Positions 1 through 12,426 are shown, numbered from the stretch's first letter. The stretch is 64,000 bases of DNA from Lamellibrachia satsuma (GCA_033239005.1 BSQZ01000015.1:8878001-8942000), one strand, 5' to 3'. Notes: generated by a model from the sequence alone, not told the origin. Numbers and translations: made by a program.

Positions 1-539
1 TTGATGTCCAAATATGTGAATGTGTGTGAATAGTTTAAATAACATCTGCATCAATTTAATTTAAAAAGCGTATTTGTTTTTAAATCATCAAAAGAATTGA
101 CTTTAGTCGTTAGATCTGATAAGGCTCAAAATAGTGGTTATCCAAAATGGTAAACATTTTGTAGGTCAATGCCGATCATGGGCACGACTTCCATCCACTC
201 GTCGATCACATGACAAAGTTAAAAAATTTCACCTAAGGTGAACTTCGTGAGCTGTCAACGTTTCCATTTTCACTTAATTAAATGTTTGACCAAACATTAA
301 ATAATTTAATAGTTTGTCTGATAATTTCACCAAAAACTACATACAAATGTTGCACAAATAAGCAGTCATGTTGCAGTGAAGACTATGTAGGTTTAATTTT
401 TTGCAAAATGAATTTGAAATGAGACTAGCGGATTTTTTTACGATGGTGGAGTACTAATGCAACATTTAGATTTTCAACAACGCATTGTAGCAGAACCACT
501 TGATGATATTCTATGCACCACTGAAATATGTTTTCTTCA
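1..539. other. AT-rich flank, nothing recognised
   Basis: No gene, RNA or repeat was recognised. Short frames here have no family resemblance. Confidence 0.5.
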
Positions 540-3345
540 TCGCCTATCCGTTTGTCTTCTTCATGGCCTCAGCGGTGAGTATAAATCATGTGCTTGAAGT
601 GCTGTTGCGACACCACACCAATGAGCGCTTGGAAGCTTATGCCACGGAGGTTGATGTGTACAGTGCTTTGTCGATGAGACTGTGATGACATTGACTGTCC
701 TGCATGTATTTGTCTGCCCTGCACTGCTCGATCAAAGCTATCCCAGTGTGAATAGCTGATCATCAGCTGGAACGGTCAGATGCAACACATTCCCATGGGT
801 CGACTGGATTATTATATTTAAGATGAAGTTTCAGAATGTCCTCGCAGTGTAGATTTTGGCCTCTCTCTCTCATCTTTTGCCCTCAGTAATTTCGCTATAT
901 AATACACTCTTTCGCAGTCTGCCATCGTCCATCCGCACTACATGTCCAGCCCAGCAGAGTTATGAAGCATCTAGCAATGCTTCAACACTTAGTACGTTTG
1001 CTCTCTGCAGAATCTCGATATTGGGTACCATGTCCATGATATGCCCAGTATTTGACGCAGGTGCCATAAATTTAATAGAGGGGGTGAATATTCCATTAAG
1101 AAATGCTCACCTGGGGGTGTTTATTTCATATGAAATATTCACCCAGGGGTGAGAATTTATGGGGGTGAACATTTGATATCACATTGGCATAGAGTGTGTT
1201 CCATTCGGTCAAGTAGAGGAGCAGACAGAACTATGGAATGATAGACTTTGCACTTGATTGTTGTGATCACATTCAGTATCAATCGTGTTGTCTGAGGTGA
1301 CTGTATTACCCAGATATTTGAAGGAGTGCAAAGAGTTAAGAAATTTGTTGTCTATCTGGAACAGGTTGGTGTATTGATTCTTTTTCTTGATGTTGATTGC
1401 AAGGCTGAAAAGGTTTGCTGCCAGTGCAGTGTTCAATAATTTCACGCATGCCTTTGATGGAGCTGGCTACGACTGAAGCGTCATCAGCAAACAGCAGTTT
1501 GCATACAAGGACTTCATATGTATTTGTCTTAACTTAGCCTGGCAAGGTTGTACAGTTTGCCATTGTATCTAGTACTGATGTAGACTCCTTCGGTCAGGCT
1601 GACGGAAGCGGACTCTATCACAGCTGCCAGGAATAAAGTAAAAAGATTTGGGGCTAAGAAGCATCCCTGCTTGACACTGTGGTTAACTTTGAATGAGTCA
1701 GATCCAGTGCCACATGAGGAGAACCTGGCATCCATGCCATCATGAAACTCCTGAATTATCTTAACAAAGATGTCCGGACATCCATAGTGCTTTAGCTTCA
1801 GACCCCAGCATAGGTCGATCAACTGTATCGAATGCCTTTGTGAAGTCTACAAATACAGTGTAGACATCTTGTTGCTGCTCAACAGCTTCTCTTGAGATTT
1901 GAGCAATGTGAAGCTCCATAGTTGATCAAGCAGCTCTGAAATCACACTGACAGTCGAGAAGTATTTTCTCACTGAATCGGTGCAGCCAATTGTGCAAGAT
2001 TTTAGCTAATATTTTCCCTGCAACAGCTAAGAGGTGATACTGCGATGATTTCTGCAATCACTGCGCTCACCCTTTCTCTTGTAGATGGTGACTATTATGA
2101 CATCTTTAAAGTCCTGAGGGAGTTCTCCAGCTTCCCAATAAGTTCGGTACAATTCTGTTAGGTGACTTTTGAGACTGTGCCACCATTCTTACAAATTTCA
2201 GCTGGAAGACCATCCATTCCTGGAGCTTTATCAGCCTTGGTGTTTTAATTGCCTTTTGAACCTCATCATATGTTAGGAGAGAGGAGAGTTCATCGTGGAA
2301 TTGGTGCTGCTTTACATATGCAGTGCATCCTTATTTGTTGTGGATGGCTCATTTATGAGATTACAGAAGTGTTCCTGCCATCACTGTAGAATAACATCCT
2401 TCTCCATGTGCAGCCAAGATCCATGTGCTTCAGATGTACCTGGGGCAGCAGACTTGCTTCAGAGCAACATGAAACCCACTTGAGTTGTTTCGATCAGACA
2501 GGCACTGGATTTCACCTACTTTCTGATCCAACCAAGTCTCTCATTTCATGAAACTTGCACTGCAGATTAGCCTTAGATGTGACTCAACATGATACCAAAA
2601 TTTTAAACAGTTCAAAACAAGTAGTGACCCATGCAGCATTGCAGATGACCCTTGTGCTCCTTATGAAAGATTTGGCGGTTCTTCTCATTAACATGTAATC
2701 CAGTAAAAAAAATTTTTGGGAACATGGGCCCTGAACATCACCAGTTGATCCATACTTGGCATGTCAAAAATTGTACCCTCAAGCATTTCATAGAACGCCC
2801 GTTTGCTTGTTATGTGGGTATATCATAGTCGGTGCATATGGTAAGACTAGAGTGGCAAAGTGATCTTCATTCATTGTGCGTAGCATCACTAAATGGTATG
2901 AAACACCCACTGATAGTAAGAAGAATTTCTTTACAAGTGTGCTCACAATGGCAAAGCCAACACCTGGTTCCCTTCGTTTGCCAGTATTCTTGCTGATCCA
3001 GAAGAGGACTTGACTCCTCTCCGTCAGTTCACCTTTGTTTTCAGTGAACGTTTCCTGAAGAGCTGAACCGTCAATCTTATACCGCTCAAGCTTGCGTGCC
3101 ACCAGAGCTGGGCGCTTTTCTAGTCTGTTGAGTAGCATCCTTACAGTCCATAAGGCAATAACAAGCTGGTGCTTCTGTATTTTCTTCTTTGTTGTCAGGT
3201 GGATGTTGAAAAAGAGGCCTCCCTATATTTTGGGCAGGCAGTGTATCCTTAAATAAGGCTGCCTGGTCATCTGGACTGCTGCCTTGTGTTGTGGTCGTTC
3301 GCCAAAGACACACGCCTATCACATCCAGACCCTTGATGTGCAATG
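540..3345 (-). mobile_element. Decayed endonuclease/RT LINE (minus strand)
   Basis: Reading the minus strand from 3345 downward gives pieces of one non-LTR retrotransposon in the right order. First comes an APE-type endonuclease (2788-3138: RLEKRPALVARKLERYKIDG, then VGFAIVSTLVKK and YAPTM). Next is the RT palm (about 2280-1530: FVDFTKAFDTV, then FHDGMDARF and VKQGCFLAPNLF). A connection region follows (1209-1445: FKYLGNTVTS). The 3' part down to about 540 is much degraded. Stops and frameshifts break every domain, so it is dead. The family is that of animal LINEs often labelled endonuclease-reverse transcriptase (RTE-like); the clade is not certain. A small palindrome interrupts it at 1106-1153. 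Confidence 0.72.
1106..1153. repeat. 48-nt near-perfect palindrome inside LINE relic
   Basis: CTCACCTGGGGGTG and CACCCAGGGGTGAG-type arms meet at a central CATATG. GGGGGTGAA occurs just outside on both sides (about 1080 and 1164). It looks like a tiny foldback insertion in the decayed LINE. Confidence 0.6.
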
Positions 3346-4083
3346 GCTGAGGGCAAAATATGAGGGGAGGCCAAAGACTACACTACAAGGACATTATGAA
3401 ACTTCATCTTAAAGCCGCAAATAATCCAATCGACACATGTTAATAACTCTCCTTACTTTTACCTCTCTTTTATTATTTTATCTAGTACTAGGTGGATGTT
3501 CCTATGACCTATGTATTTAATTTCTGGCATTTCTAGGCAGATTAGCTTTACTTAACACTGTCCTTTAAGTGTGTTCATCTTGGAGTTTCAGAAGGTAGGC
3601 CTTGGTTCATTGCCAGTGCCAAGCCTAGTTACTTTCACTCCAAGCTCTTCTAGGATCAAGGTCTTTGTTATTTGTTCCTTATAGTTTTTCTGATATATTC
3701 TAGAGGATCCCTTTATTTTGCCTCTTTTATTTTTTCCCTCTATTCCTCATTCATGTAGCCAACTTTCATGTCAATAAACCTGTTCATGGTGTTTTGGATT
3801 TCCTCTAGTTTCTCACTTATCCCTCTCACACAAATATCTGAAAGTTGGGTGAGTTGGCATGGAATGATGTTCTTATACCCCTCTGTAGACAAAACGATTC
3901 ATGCTCATTTTGCCTACTCCCATTTCACCTAGGGTGGTTATATGGCTAATTCTGACAGGGCTTCCCAGTTCGCCTACTGCCCAATTAAGGCCTACATCCA
4001 CTTTGCTTACTCTTAGATCATTTGGTATTAAATTTAAATAGTTATTTTTATACCAAGTTAAATCCAAGTTCTTTTTAGGATTT
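3346..4083. other. No gene recognised
   Basis: AT-rich sequence between the decayed LINE and the first repeat-family copy. Possibly more LINE debris, but no motif can be read. Confidence 0.4.
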
Positions 4084-4089
4084 AGTAAT

Positions 4090-4260
4090 TATTGTCTATC
4101 CCAACTTTTGGAGCAGTCTGGCAGTATTTCCTCCCAAATGCCAACATCCAATCGCCTATTTCTGTTTCTTCGCCTCCTTGCACCAGTGGCCTCTGATCTA
4201 CCAATTGGCAATGTATTTAATAAACCACAAAGACATTAAACGAATTGTGGCCAAATTGAG
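4090..4260 (+). repeat. Dispersed repeat R1, copy 1
   Basis: It begins with AGCAGTCTGGCAGTATTTCC and contains CGCCTCCTTGCACCAG and CTCTGATCTACCAATTGGC, followed by a run ending AAACCACAAAG. The same ordered motifs recur at 4320, 4966 and 38920. No coding potential or clear terminal repeats; possibly a SINE-like or miniature element. Confidence 0.7.
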
Positions 4261-4319
4261 TGTGAGCCACTCTTCAGATGGCGTAACCATGACCCCACCA
4301 TCTATATATTAACACTAAC

Positions 4320-4565
4320 TTTGGGGGCAGTCTGGTAGCATCTCTTGTCAGATGCCCCAATCCACTCGCTTCTTTCTATTTTCCTTCGCCTCCTTGCACC
4401 AGTAGCCTCTGATCTACCAATTGGCGATGTATTAAAAAACCACAAAGGCAGTTATTTTGAGTTATTTACTATCATGCTTTTCTACCTGTCGGACAAGGAT
4501 AGAAACAGTGGCTGAATTGAGTGATCCACTCTCCAGATAAGGTGAGACCATAGTTGAACTTCCTG
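4320..4565 (+). repeat. Dispersed repeat R1, copy 2
   Basis: Same motif order as copy 1: GGCAGTCTGGTAGCATCTC, CGCCTCCTTGCACCAG, TCTGATCTACCAATTGGCG. It extends through TTCTACCTGTCGGA and GATCCACTCTCCAGAT, which is shared with the 38920 copy. It lies in tandem with copy 1. Confidence 0.7.
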
Positions 4566-4965
4566 TTTATTGTTTCATACGAATGTAGGGCGAAGTGGTA
4601 TGTGAAATTAAGAAACTCATATGATGCGACACAAGAGCAATTGAGCATGTGTATTCACAGGTTTTTTGCAGAAGCTTTTTTTTGCAGAAGCTTTTGGCTG
4701 TGAAATAGTGCATTTGTTTGAAGTTTAACAGGCGGAAGGATTTATGGGAATTTTTCTGCTATGGGCCATGTGGGCGCATGAATACATGAAATTTTTTTAA
4801 CATTGATGTGCATCGCAAGAGATGGAGGTATGTCATTTTGACAAAACTTGGTCAGCATGTCAATGAGATGATGGCAGTTTCTGTGAAATTTTTTCAGAAA
4901 ACTAATGCAATATTGCACCTCAAATGGCATAACAGTGATCACACCATCTATATACTAATACACTA

Positions 4966-5250
4966 TTTTCAGGGCAGTCTGGCATTATCTCCTCCCAGGC
5001 ATCGACATCCTCTTGCCTCCTTCTATGTTCCCTCACATCCTCTTGCCTCCTTCTATGTTCCCTCACATCCTCTTGCCTCCTTCTATGTTCACTCACATCC
5101 TCTTGCCTCCTTCTATGTTCCCTCACATCCTCTTGCCTCCTTCTATGTTCCCTCACATCCTCTTGCCTCCTTCTATGTTCCCTCACATCCTTGCACCATT
5201 GGCCTCTGATCTACCAAATGGCAATGTATTTAAAAAACCACAAAGGCAGT
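4966..5250 (+). repeat. Dispersed repeat R1, copy 3 (expanded by minisatellite)
   Basis: It starts GGGCAGTCTGGCATTATC and ends with TTGCACCATTGGCCTCTGAT and the AAACCACAAAGGCAGTTAT tail. The internal CTCTTGCCTCCTTCTATGTTC segment has been amplified into the 5006-5190 minisatellite. Confidence 0.7.
5006..5190. repeat. 30-bp minisatellite, six copies
   Basis: Six almost identical 30-bp units (starts 5006, 5036, 5066, 5096, 5126, 5156), each containing CTCTTGCCTCCTTCTATG. The period is a multiple of three, so all frames stay open and give artefactual repeat proteins on both strands. One unit has an A for C change (near 5090). Confidence 0.95.
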
Positions 5251-7009
5251 TATCGTAAACCGGGGTTACTTTGAACATTGAGGCAACTCTGAGGATTTTT
5301 TCAGAAAAGATTCAGTCAGCAATATCTTTAAATAAAATTTTATTTTATTTTTTGTTAGTTGTATTTTCATTGGTGCAATCCTCTTTTAACAGACAGGCAA
5401 TTCCACCAAATGATCAACCTTACCATCATTTTTTTTCTTCAAATTTGGTTCATCCAAAAAAATAGGGTACCATTTTGAAGACTTTGTACTATAGGAAAAT
5501 ATGATGGATTATTATATCATTGCATATAATTACAAAATAGTTTATGAAAAAGGCGTCGATTTATAATTGTCTAATAATTGCTTCATAGAAAAGGCAAAGT
5601 ACATTTTTAGTCCAGAGTATGCAAAGTACTTCACTTCATTTTATGCATCATAGTTTATGGTTTATCTTTGTTGTGGACGTACACATTTTATGTACGTCCA
5701 TAACACAATTTTCACAATGCAAAGCTGATAAGGCTAATAAATGTTGTCAAATATTAGAACTACACTGGATACATACCACACATAACTTACCGTGTGGCTC
5801 TAAAGCCATTGTTTTCACTTAATACTAGTTCTGTCACAAGGGAAAATTACTACGCCCAACAATGGAATTTTATATCGACTGGGACATCAGTATGGACATA
5901 TCAAGAAACACATGTATAATACAACATCTTAACAAAGGAATTTGATTAACCAAGGATATGTGAAATAGAAGCAGTTTATCTTCAAGATTTTTGTCACCAT
6001 AGTCAAATCTGGACCATTTCGGATAAAAAATAAAGGAACAATAGCATGCAAACATTGGAAGAACTGAAATAGTGCTTTTAGGTCTGACATGCCAAAATTA
6101 ATAATAAAATAATTAACTTCTATGGCTCTTATATTCTCAGGAACCTGAGCTCAGAGGTGCAAAAAACAGAATCACTAAGCATAATCATGAATAGGGACGT
6201 GCAAAAGTCATTATCAGGCTTGTACTAACAGCCTATTGTTTTTGTGTTCGCCTATTAGTCTACCTGTACCCTCATACTGTGTCCACCCCTCAGGCTCAGC
6301 ATGTTGAGGTTAGGCAGAATTTTTGAAGAAATAGAGTTTTTGCAAGCACACCAATCTTGGCTCCCTCCCTGATCCCGATGTGTATGCTACATCATTGCTT
6401 CTTGTGTTTATACGATCGGGGCAGTGTTGATGAGAAATGGAAAACACAGATCTTGCAGGTTCAATCGGTTAGTGGTCTTCCTATCTATAGTATATTGAAA
6501 TTATGGTTGAATAAAGAAAATTATTCAACAGCTATTGTAAATAAAACTGTTGTTGATTAGCTACCATATTAAATTAGTTGCCAATGGGCTCAGTGCATCA
6601 AAAAAAGAGTTTTAAGGGCGCACTGTCTATGGTAAAAAAATTACAGGAAACCACTGACGGCACCGTAGGCTTAGATTTAAACATCGCATTGTAGATCAGT
6701 CCTATAGTATAAACTAGACCACCTGAAATGGACTGAAATGATGTACACTGCAGAAACAAACAGCTGTGGTTAATATTCTATAGTACATTTTTATAAATAA
6801 AAGATATACTCGAGTTTCCTAACTTCGTCTTTGACTCATGCACCTTTTGTTTTGGTTCGCATATGCAAGGTTAACGCAACTATCTGACTATTATTTTTGT
6901 AAATAAATTCATATTTTGTTGTGATAAGATGCGCACGACTGTAACTGTGAGTTCAGCATAAACAGCGGTATTCAATGACCAACCACTAGTTGCAGAATGA
7001 TAAACAAAT
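5251..7009. other. AT-rich, no gene; one perfect hairpin
   Basis: No coding region was recognised. A perfect 10-bp inverted repeat (TGGACGTACA, 7-nt loop, TGTACGTCCA) lies at 5674-5700. Confidence 0.5.
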
Positions 7010-7440
7010 GGCTTCCTTGTCCACTTGGGACATGCAAATGTTTTTATTTTACATATCACGAAGATTTCTTAGTTTGCTTAAAATACAAATAACTCAAAAA
7101 CTATCTGTGCAAGAACTGTGAGATTTTGCCATGGTTATTCTTCATCATTTGTAGTTGCTACATAATACTGTATATTAGTTCTCCCATGATCTGCTATTGA
7201 AGGTGTGTGTTTTAATGTGCAAAAATGAGCCAACGAGTTCAACAACAAAACATGTTAGAACTCAAATAAATCTTATTTGGATCAGTAACACACACCTACA
7301 TATATGAGAACTTTGAAGTTTCTGTGTTGTTGGTAAATAATGAAAAGTGGCCTACAAATAGTAACAAATTTGGCAGAACACCATCCTGAAATTTAAAAAA
7401 TCTGCAAAAGTAGAAAGAAATTAGAAATCAGAAATTAATC
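7010..7440 (+). repeat. Partial copy of foldback family R4
   Basis: Shares ordered segments with 17533-18070 and 28446-28990: AAGATTTCTTAGTTTGC, AATACAAATAACTCAA, TATTAGTTCTCCCA, CAAATAAATCTTATTTGGAT, GTGAAAAGTGGCC-like. Terminal sequences are missing, so it is a fragment. Confidence 0.6.
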
Positions 7441-7508
7441 GAGCTACATCCCTATGGTTTTACATGCGTGGTTACTTACTTAGTTTACTTAGGTTCTGCT
7501 TGACCGTA

Positions 7509-8400
7509 GGCGGTGGCCTCGGTGGTCAGATCTTGAACTTTCCCTGGGAATGCTTTACGACTTCCTGGCAAGGCATGTTTTGTAGTTGTAGAGAAACTCC
7601 TCAGTTCTCCAATGTCTATCTAGACGGTTTTTAAATGAGATGACGCTTGGGGCAGTTACAACTACCTCCGGTAGATCATTCCATAATCTGATAACTATAA
7701 GTGAGAAGCTTTCTTTTCTAACATTTGTACAAGCACGTTCTATAAACAATTTCAAACTATGACCCCTTGTTCCTTCTCTTGTATCACTGTCTTTGTGCAG
7801 CTTAATAATGTTTATATACCTCAATCATATCACCACGAGTTCGTCTATATGCAAGTGTAGGAAGTTTCAATCTCTGAAGTCTTTCCTCATAATGAATATT
7901 CTTCATACCAGGAAGCTGCTTTGTTGCGCGCCTTTGCACATTTTCGATGGCATCTTTGTATTTCTGTTTATAAGGGGACCATATTGATATTGCATAATCT
8001 AGATGACTCCTAACTAAAGCTTTATATAATGGCACAAAATTATGTTGATTTAGGGTTGTAAAGGACCTTCTAATAACTGTCATGATAAATTTTGCTTTGT
8101 TTATTTTTTGGTTGATGTGTTTATCAAATTCTAGGTTTGAAACAATTATAACCCTAATGTTTTTTTGTTCTTCTATTCCTCTTAATTCATGGGTAGTATT
8201 ATCTATCATCAGGTTGTATGCATACTTGTGCTGTATTTGTTTCCCTACGTGCATTAAATTACATTTATCTGGGTGGAACCTTAATAACCATTTACTTGAC
8301 CAAGATGTTAAATAATCTAAGTCGTTCTGTAGTGTATGCTGGTCATGTGGACTAGTAATCGTTTTGAAAACCTTTGTATCATCCGTAAACACATATACTT
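7509..8400 (-). mobile_element. CR1/L2-like LINE, 3' half, decayed
   Basis: The minus strand gives an RT segment starting at a YADD-like box (FTDDTKVF, near 8390) and the typical downstream part (LQNDLDYLTSWSSKWLL, PLYKALVRSHLDYAISIW, QRRATKQLPGMKN). It ends with RKESFSLIVIRLWNDLP and SFKNRLDRHW. The two frames (7802-8392 and 7555-7824) overlap, so one frameshift separates them. The upstream palm and endonuclease are absent, so the element is 5'-truncated. It is a different family from the CR1-like copies at 42.5 and 60.8 kb. Confidence 0.8.
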
Positions 8401-8869
8401 TCGAAACTATATAATTACATTAGACCAGTAAATTAATTGGTAAACTTGGTAGAATCCAAAAATGCGAGTGCCACAAGAATTTCTCAGTTTTATTGATTTG
8501 AGACAGAATGCCCCGTTGCGAATTTTTTTTCATATCTGTTATCTAGACCTATGTCTATGAGGATGTGTGTAAATCCGGGAGTAGGTCAAATCTGAATTGG
8601 AGTTGAATTGATCCAAACATTGTGACTTATAAGAATTGATTTGGAATTGGAAAGTCTGCAATTTTTTAATTTCATGAATTGTTCAATTCATATAAAACGT
8701 AAATATTTTGATATAAATTTACACATATCAACAACGAAATAGATTACAATTAATTTATTCTTCAGACTTACTTTCACTTAAAAATTAAAGGTGTGATGTT
8801 TTTATTTGGAAATCAAAAAAGAAATAGCACATGCTCTAAGTAAACATGTAATTTGTGCGACAACACAAT
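8401..8869. other. AT-rich, AATTG/GAATT motif-rich stretch
   Basis: Between about 8590 and 8710 short motifs such as GAATTG and TTGAATT recur in both orientations. This resembles the motif-rich ends of miniature hAT-type elements elsewhere in the window, but no terminal repeats can be defined. No gene. Confidence 0.35.
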
Positions 8870-9404
8870 AAAAGGTAGATGTAGACAGCGCCATCCGCGT
8901 AGTCGTAGATCGGGTTACGGTCGTTGGCGCGTGTTGCAAAATCGGTCCCCGGTCTCCGATCTTCTACTCACCGTACCGATCGCGCGCGTGATTGGGAAGG
9001 GAACCGGGATCGGTGCGCTTGCAAAAACTCTAATAATAACTGTTTAAAGATGGAATTATCGCAGGGTGTAATGTGGTCAATTGTAACAACTTACCATTGC
9101 ATTGCATGTAAAACATCAAAACCTTAAACAGTTTTAACGCAGAAATATAGGTTGACAATCCATACCCGTGAGCCATGCCATGGCGATTTTAACCTTTCGA
9201 ACCCGCCGCCTTGCCAAATTAACCCACTTGCGAAAACGAGTCTGACTTTGGGCAGAAAAAAGAGGTCACGTGGTGCATCCGCTTCCTCGTGGATGGTTTG
9301 GATTATTTTGTAGACACGGAGTTTTGTCTAGGGAAATGAATTAAAATCGACTGGATTACCGACCTTTTATGGTAGGAGGGTGGGAAGGGTCGAACAGAAG
9401 GACT
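8870..9404 (+). promoter_or_regulatory. CpG-richer promoter / 5' UTR region of DOT1L
   Basis: Against AT-rich surroundings this stretch is visibly rich in CG dinucleotides (clusters near 8890-9010 and 9200-9240). It contains GATTGG (inverted CCAAT) near 8990 and runs directly into the first coding exon. No convincing TATA box is close to the ATG, which suits a housekeeping chromatin gene. The transcription start and any upstream non-coding exon cannot be placed from the sequence. Confidence 0.5.
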
Positions 9405-9479
9405 ATGGCGTTAGAACTGAAGTTATACAGCCCCGCAGGCTCGGATCCGGTTATTTACCAGTGGCCGTTGTGTGCTTCG
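9405..9479 (+). CDS. DOT1L: DOT1L exon 1 (start codon)
   Basis: Twenty-five codons starting MALELKLYSPAG and containing PVIYQWPL. These match the start of vertebrate DOT1L, which has an LELRLKSP-like stretch followed by a YPWPLPV-like stretch. The ATG at 9405 is chosen because the homology begins within three residues of it. The exon ends in phase 0 before the donor GTAGGT at 9480. An open frame on the opposite strand (9455-9712) is a shadow. The exon lies in the CpG-richer stretch, unlike its AT-rich surroundings, as expected for a first exon near a promoter. Confidence 0.88.
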
Positions 9480-9628
9480 GTAGGTTGAGCCACAATTCTG
9501 AACGGAAGTCGTTGTTTCAGTGTTAGTGATAGTCCCAGCTTTATTCTTTGATCTGTTTCTCGTTTGCCGCCTTGTTCTTGTATAAATGTTGGAGACTCGT
9601 CTGATAAGTTTTCTCGTTGTTCTTTCAG

Positions 9629-9669
9629 GATGGGAAGGATGGGGCTAATGAAATAATCGATACTATCAG
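9629..9669 (+). CDS. DOT1L: DOT1L exon 2 (41-nt microexon)
   Basis: The exon reads DGKDGANEIIDTI plus two bases of the next codon. It sits between acceptor TTCTTTCAG and donor GTGAGT. It corresponds to the DOT1L segment DKHHDAAHEIIETIR that follows the WPL motif. It enters in phase 0 and leaves in phase 2; the split codon AG|G gives the conserved Arg. The intron before it is only 149 bp, the intron after it about 24.2 kb. At 41 nt it would be missed by most ab initio predictors; the homology and matching phases make it convincing. Confidence 0.87.
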
Positions 9670-10494
9670 GTGAGTGAATGAAATGGGGTACCCAGGCCCA
9701 GGGCCGGGGCATGGCCCTGGCATGGGTGATGCCTGATCAGATGGGCCATGCCATGTTCATGAAATGTGGATTATCCAATGAAATGAGGCGAATCAGCAAT
9801 GCCAATAATAGCAATGCCATGACAATAATATAGCTATTGCGGGCGTTTTGGGAATGGGGGCAAAGTGGAGATGATTCTTACTTGGGACAGACCCTTATCA
9901 GAATTTACCTAGAATGCCAACAATGCATGACAGGGAATGTACTGTATGGTAGCAGGGCGAGTGAGGCTGAGATGTGACTTTCTATAATTGCATTATGATG
10001 AAAATGTTTTGATCCATTTAATAATAATAATTTACTACATCTATATCTTCTTGTTTTAAAAATATGATTTTATAAAAAAATTGGGGAAATAATGGCCATA
10101 TTGCATATAGGCACGCGTTTCGTTATTTCAGGCATGATGTATTCTATGGAAATGCGGATTTCCTCGGTTTTGAAACTAATTTTTCTGATTCGTCCAAATC
10201 CGACGAAAAGTTTTTGGTATATGTGGCGGGGTGCATTGGTAAAAATCAAGAATAAATTTCTTCGGCAGTAAGTTGTCATCCGTGTTATAAATCAAACCAC
10301 TACTGTTATCTTTTCTCTGATTGGACAAGAGACACCATTCTGGCCAATAACTGTCCAGCTTAACATTTCGCGCATGCAAGCTGTGTGCTGTGCGAAGCAG
10401 GAATATGGAAATTGAATCGAAGAAATTGAATTTGGTGAGTTATTTTTGAAACTATCACATAAATTTGTAGCTAGGGCGTAATTCCGTGATCTAA
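9670..10494. other. Start of DOT1L intron 2, no gene
   Basis: Just after exon 2 (9688-9765) there is a GC-rich patch with nested imperfect palindromes (GGCCCAGGGCC, GGCATGGCCC). The rest is AT-rich with no recognised feature. Confidence 0.4.
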
Positions 10495-11479
10495 AATAAC
10501 GGCACCTGTCTAGAATCCAGGCCCACCTCAATGTCGCTGTTGGAACATGCAATATGCATTGTAACCATGCACAATGTATACAGAACTACAGAACATGTAA
10601 ATTATTAAACATGGTGTATGTAAAAACACATTTAATCGCATTTTTTGATGCTCGCATTCGCATATTTAACTCGTTATCAGTTTCGCCATCTTGCGAAATA
10701 AAAGGGGCAAGATGGCACTCAATGCAGTTTAAATAGATGAATTCGAGCTTCAGTGGTGGGAAATGTGTTTTACGCAAAGCATGGTTAACAAGTTACATGG
10801 TCCGTTGTTCAGTATGTACTTTTGCACTTTAACGCAGCACCCTAAATAACCGCAAAAAACGGTCACCTAGAGTCACCAAGCTTCTTGTATATCTACTGCA
10901 TACATGTCACTTGATAAAAAATTTAACTTGATGTGTAATAAAAAATAGAAAAACCTAAACTTTGTTAACCAAGGCTTCACGATGTGTGATGTTATTAGGA
11001 ACTCCGTTTGGTGGCACCACAATAACTTAATAACTAGTCACTATGGGGTTAAACCACAATTGATTTTCACATAGGCAACCATTGTAAAGTTTCTTTGGAT
11101 TCCTGAAAAAAATGTCCTACAATGTCAATAAAAAGGGTGTATATTTTACATTAACAACAGCTGACAGTATTTAATACACTGAATATGCATTTCATAGCCT
11201 CGTTATAACGCGGTGATCGGGGTCCATGACTTCAGACCGCGCTGTACACGAGGCGCATTAGGTGTTCTCATATCTGCCACCAGGGAGCTACTAAACAACA
11301 GCGATTGCCACCTGCTGCTCCTTGTCCATGAACGCTGTCGAAACCCTGTGTGCTTGCAGCACTGTCTTATATGCCAACATGCAGTTTATGGAACTTATTA
11401 AACGTGTATTATTATGTATTATTTTTAAATGTCATACCCTGTTGATTCATGAACTGAATAATACACATGTACGTATACC

Positions 11480-12110
11480 ATTATGGACCAGATCTACTAC
11501 GATGATGATGTACTGGACCAATAGACCTACGAATAAAAAATAATAATAATCTGGATCTGAGCAGCCGAAAAAGTATGATTTGACAAATTTTGTATGTTAG
11601 CTGATAAAACACAGAAAACGACAATAGGTAAAATTAATAATTGTTTCACTTCATCTTTCAACCGATCTTGACAGAAGCATAAATTTATTACGCACCACTT
11701 AACATCGATTCATCGTTTCATATGCCGATGATGAATTCGTATTTTCTCGCACTGGTAGAGCCTTGGGTTAGGAATTTGGCATGTTGGTTTCGTGTTGCGA
11801 AAACGATTAAATTTACGGTGTAATGGAATCATGTCATTTCATCCCAGTGTTATATTGGTATTGCATAATATATGTATTTAAAACTGTTTCTGATTTTTGT
11901 GTCGTGTTTGTGAATCTCGATTGCAATTTACAAAGCGAAGCCAGCGACAATGATTGATGTCTGCGACAGCGCAAAACAAACAACATGTTGATACTCGTTC
12001 GTTGACATTGTACACCTAATGTTTCTTGAGAATTGTCAAAGCAATTTTAAGTAGGTTTAATCATTTCCCCTAGCGGCAGAAAATCGGGGTATCTTGGAGC
12101 ACTTTTAATA
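11480..12110 (+). repeat. Dispersed repeat R3, copy 1
   Basis: Shares a series of segments with 50110-50580 (same strand) and 20860-21340 (opposite strand): GATGATGTACTGG, TGGATCTGAGCA, ACAATAGGTA-like, AATTGTTTCACTTC, AATTCGTATTTTC-like, CTCGATTGCAATTT (against 20960), CACCTAATG, GTCAAAGCAATT. Non-coding. Confidence 0.6.
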
Positions 12111-12426
12111 AATGGCTATTAAGATGCTATACTAATAATATAATAATAAATAATGTTTATTTCAGACAAAAAAGTCCTTATATATTGGTGTGTGTTTGTC
12201 TATGACCCACTTAGCGTAACTATCCTAGACTGCTGTCATGCTATTATGAGGTCATAAAACGATTGATAACTTAAAAATACAATGTTTCATAGAGCTATGA
12301 ATATCTTAATGAACAAAGACAAAGCAAACTTTGCTCAATTCAGATGTATCGTATCCACTGCACATTGCATCCACCCCCACCATATTGGCATCATTGAAAA
12401 GCTGATCTATTTTGGAATGCATGTCT

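Noticed and set aside
4808..5258. Open frames with repeated decapeptides on both strands
   Set aside because: They exist only because the 30-bp minisatellite period is a multiple of three. All frames stay open and no family is matched.
9455..9712. 85-codon minus-strand frame
   Set aside because: Antisense shadow across DOT1L exons 1-2 and the small intron.
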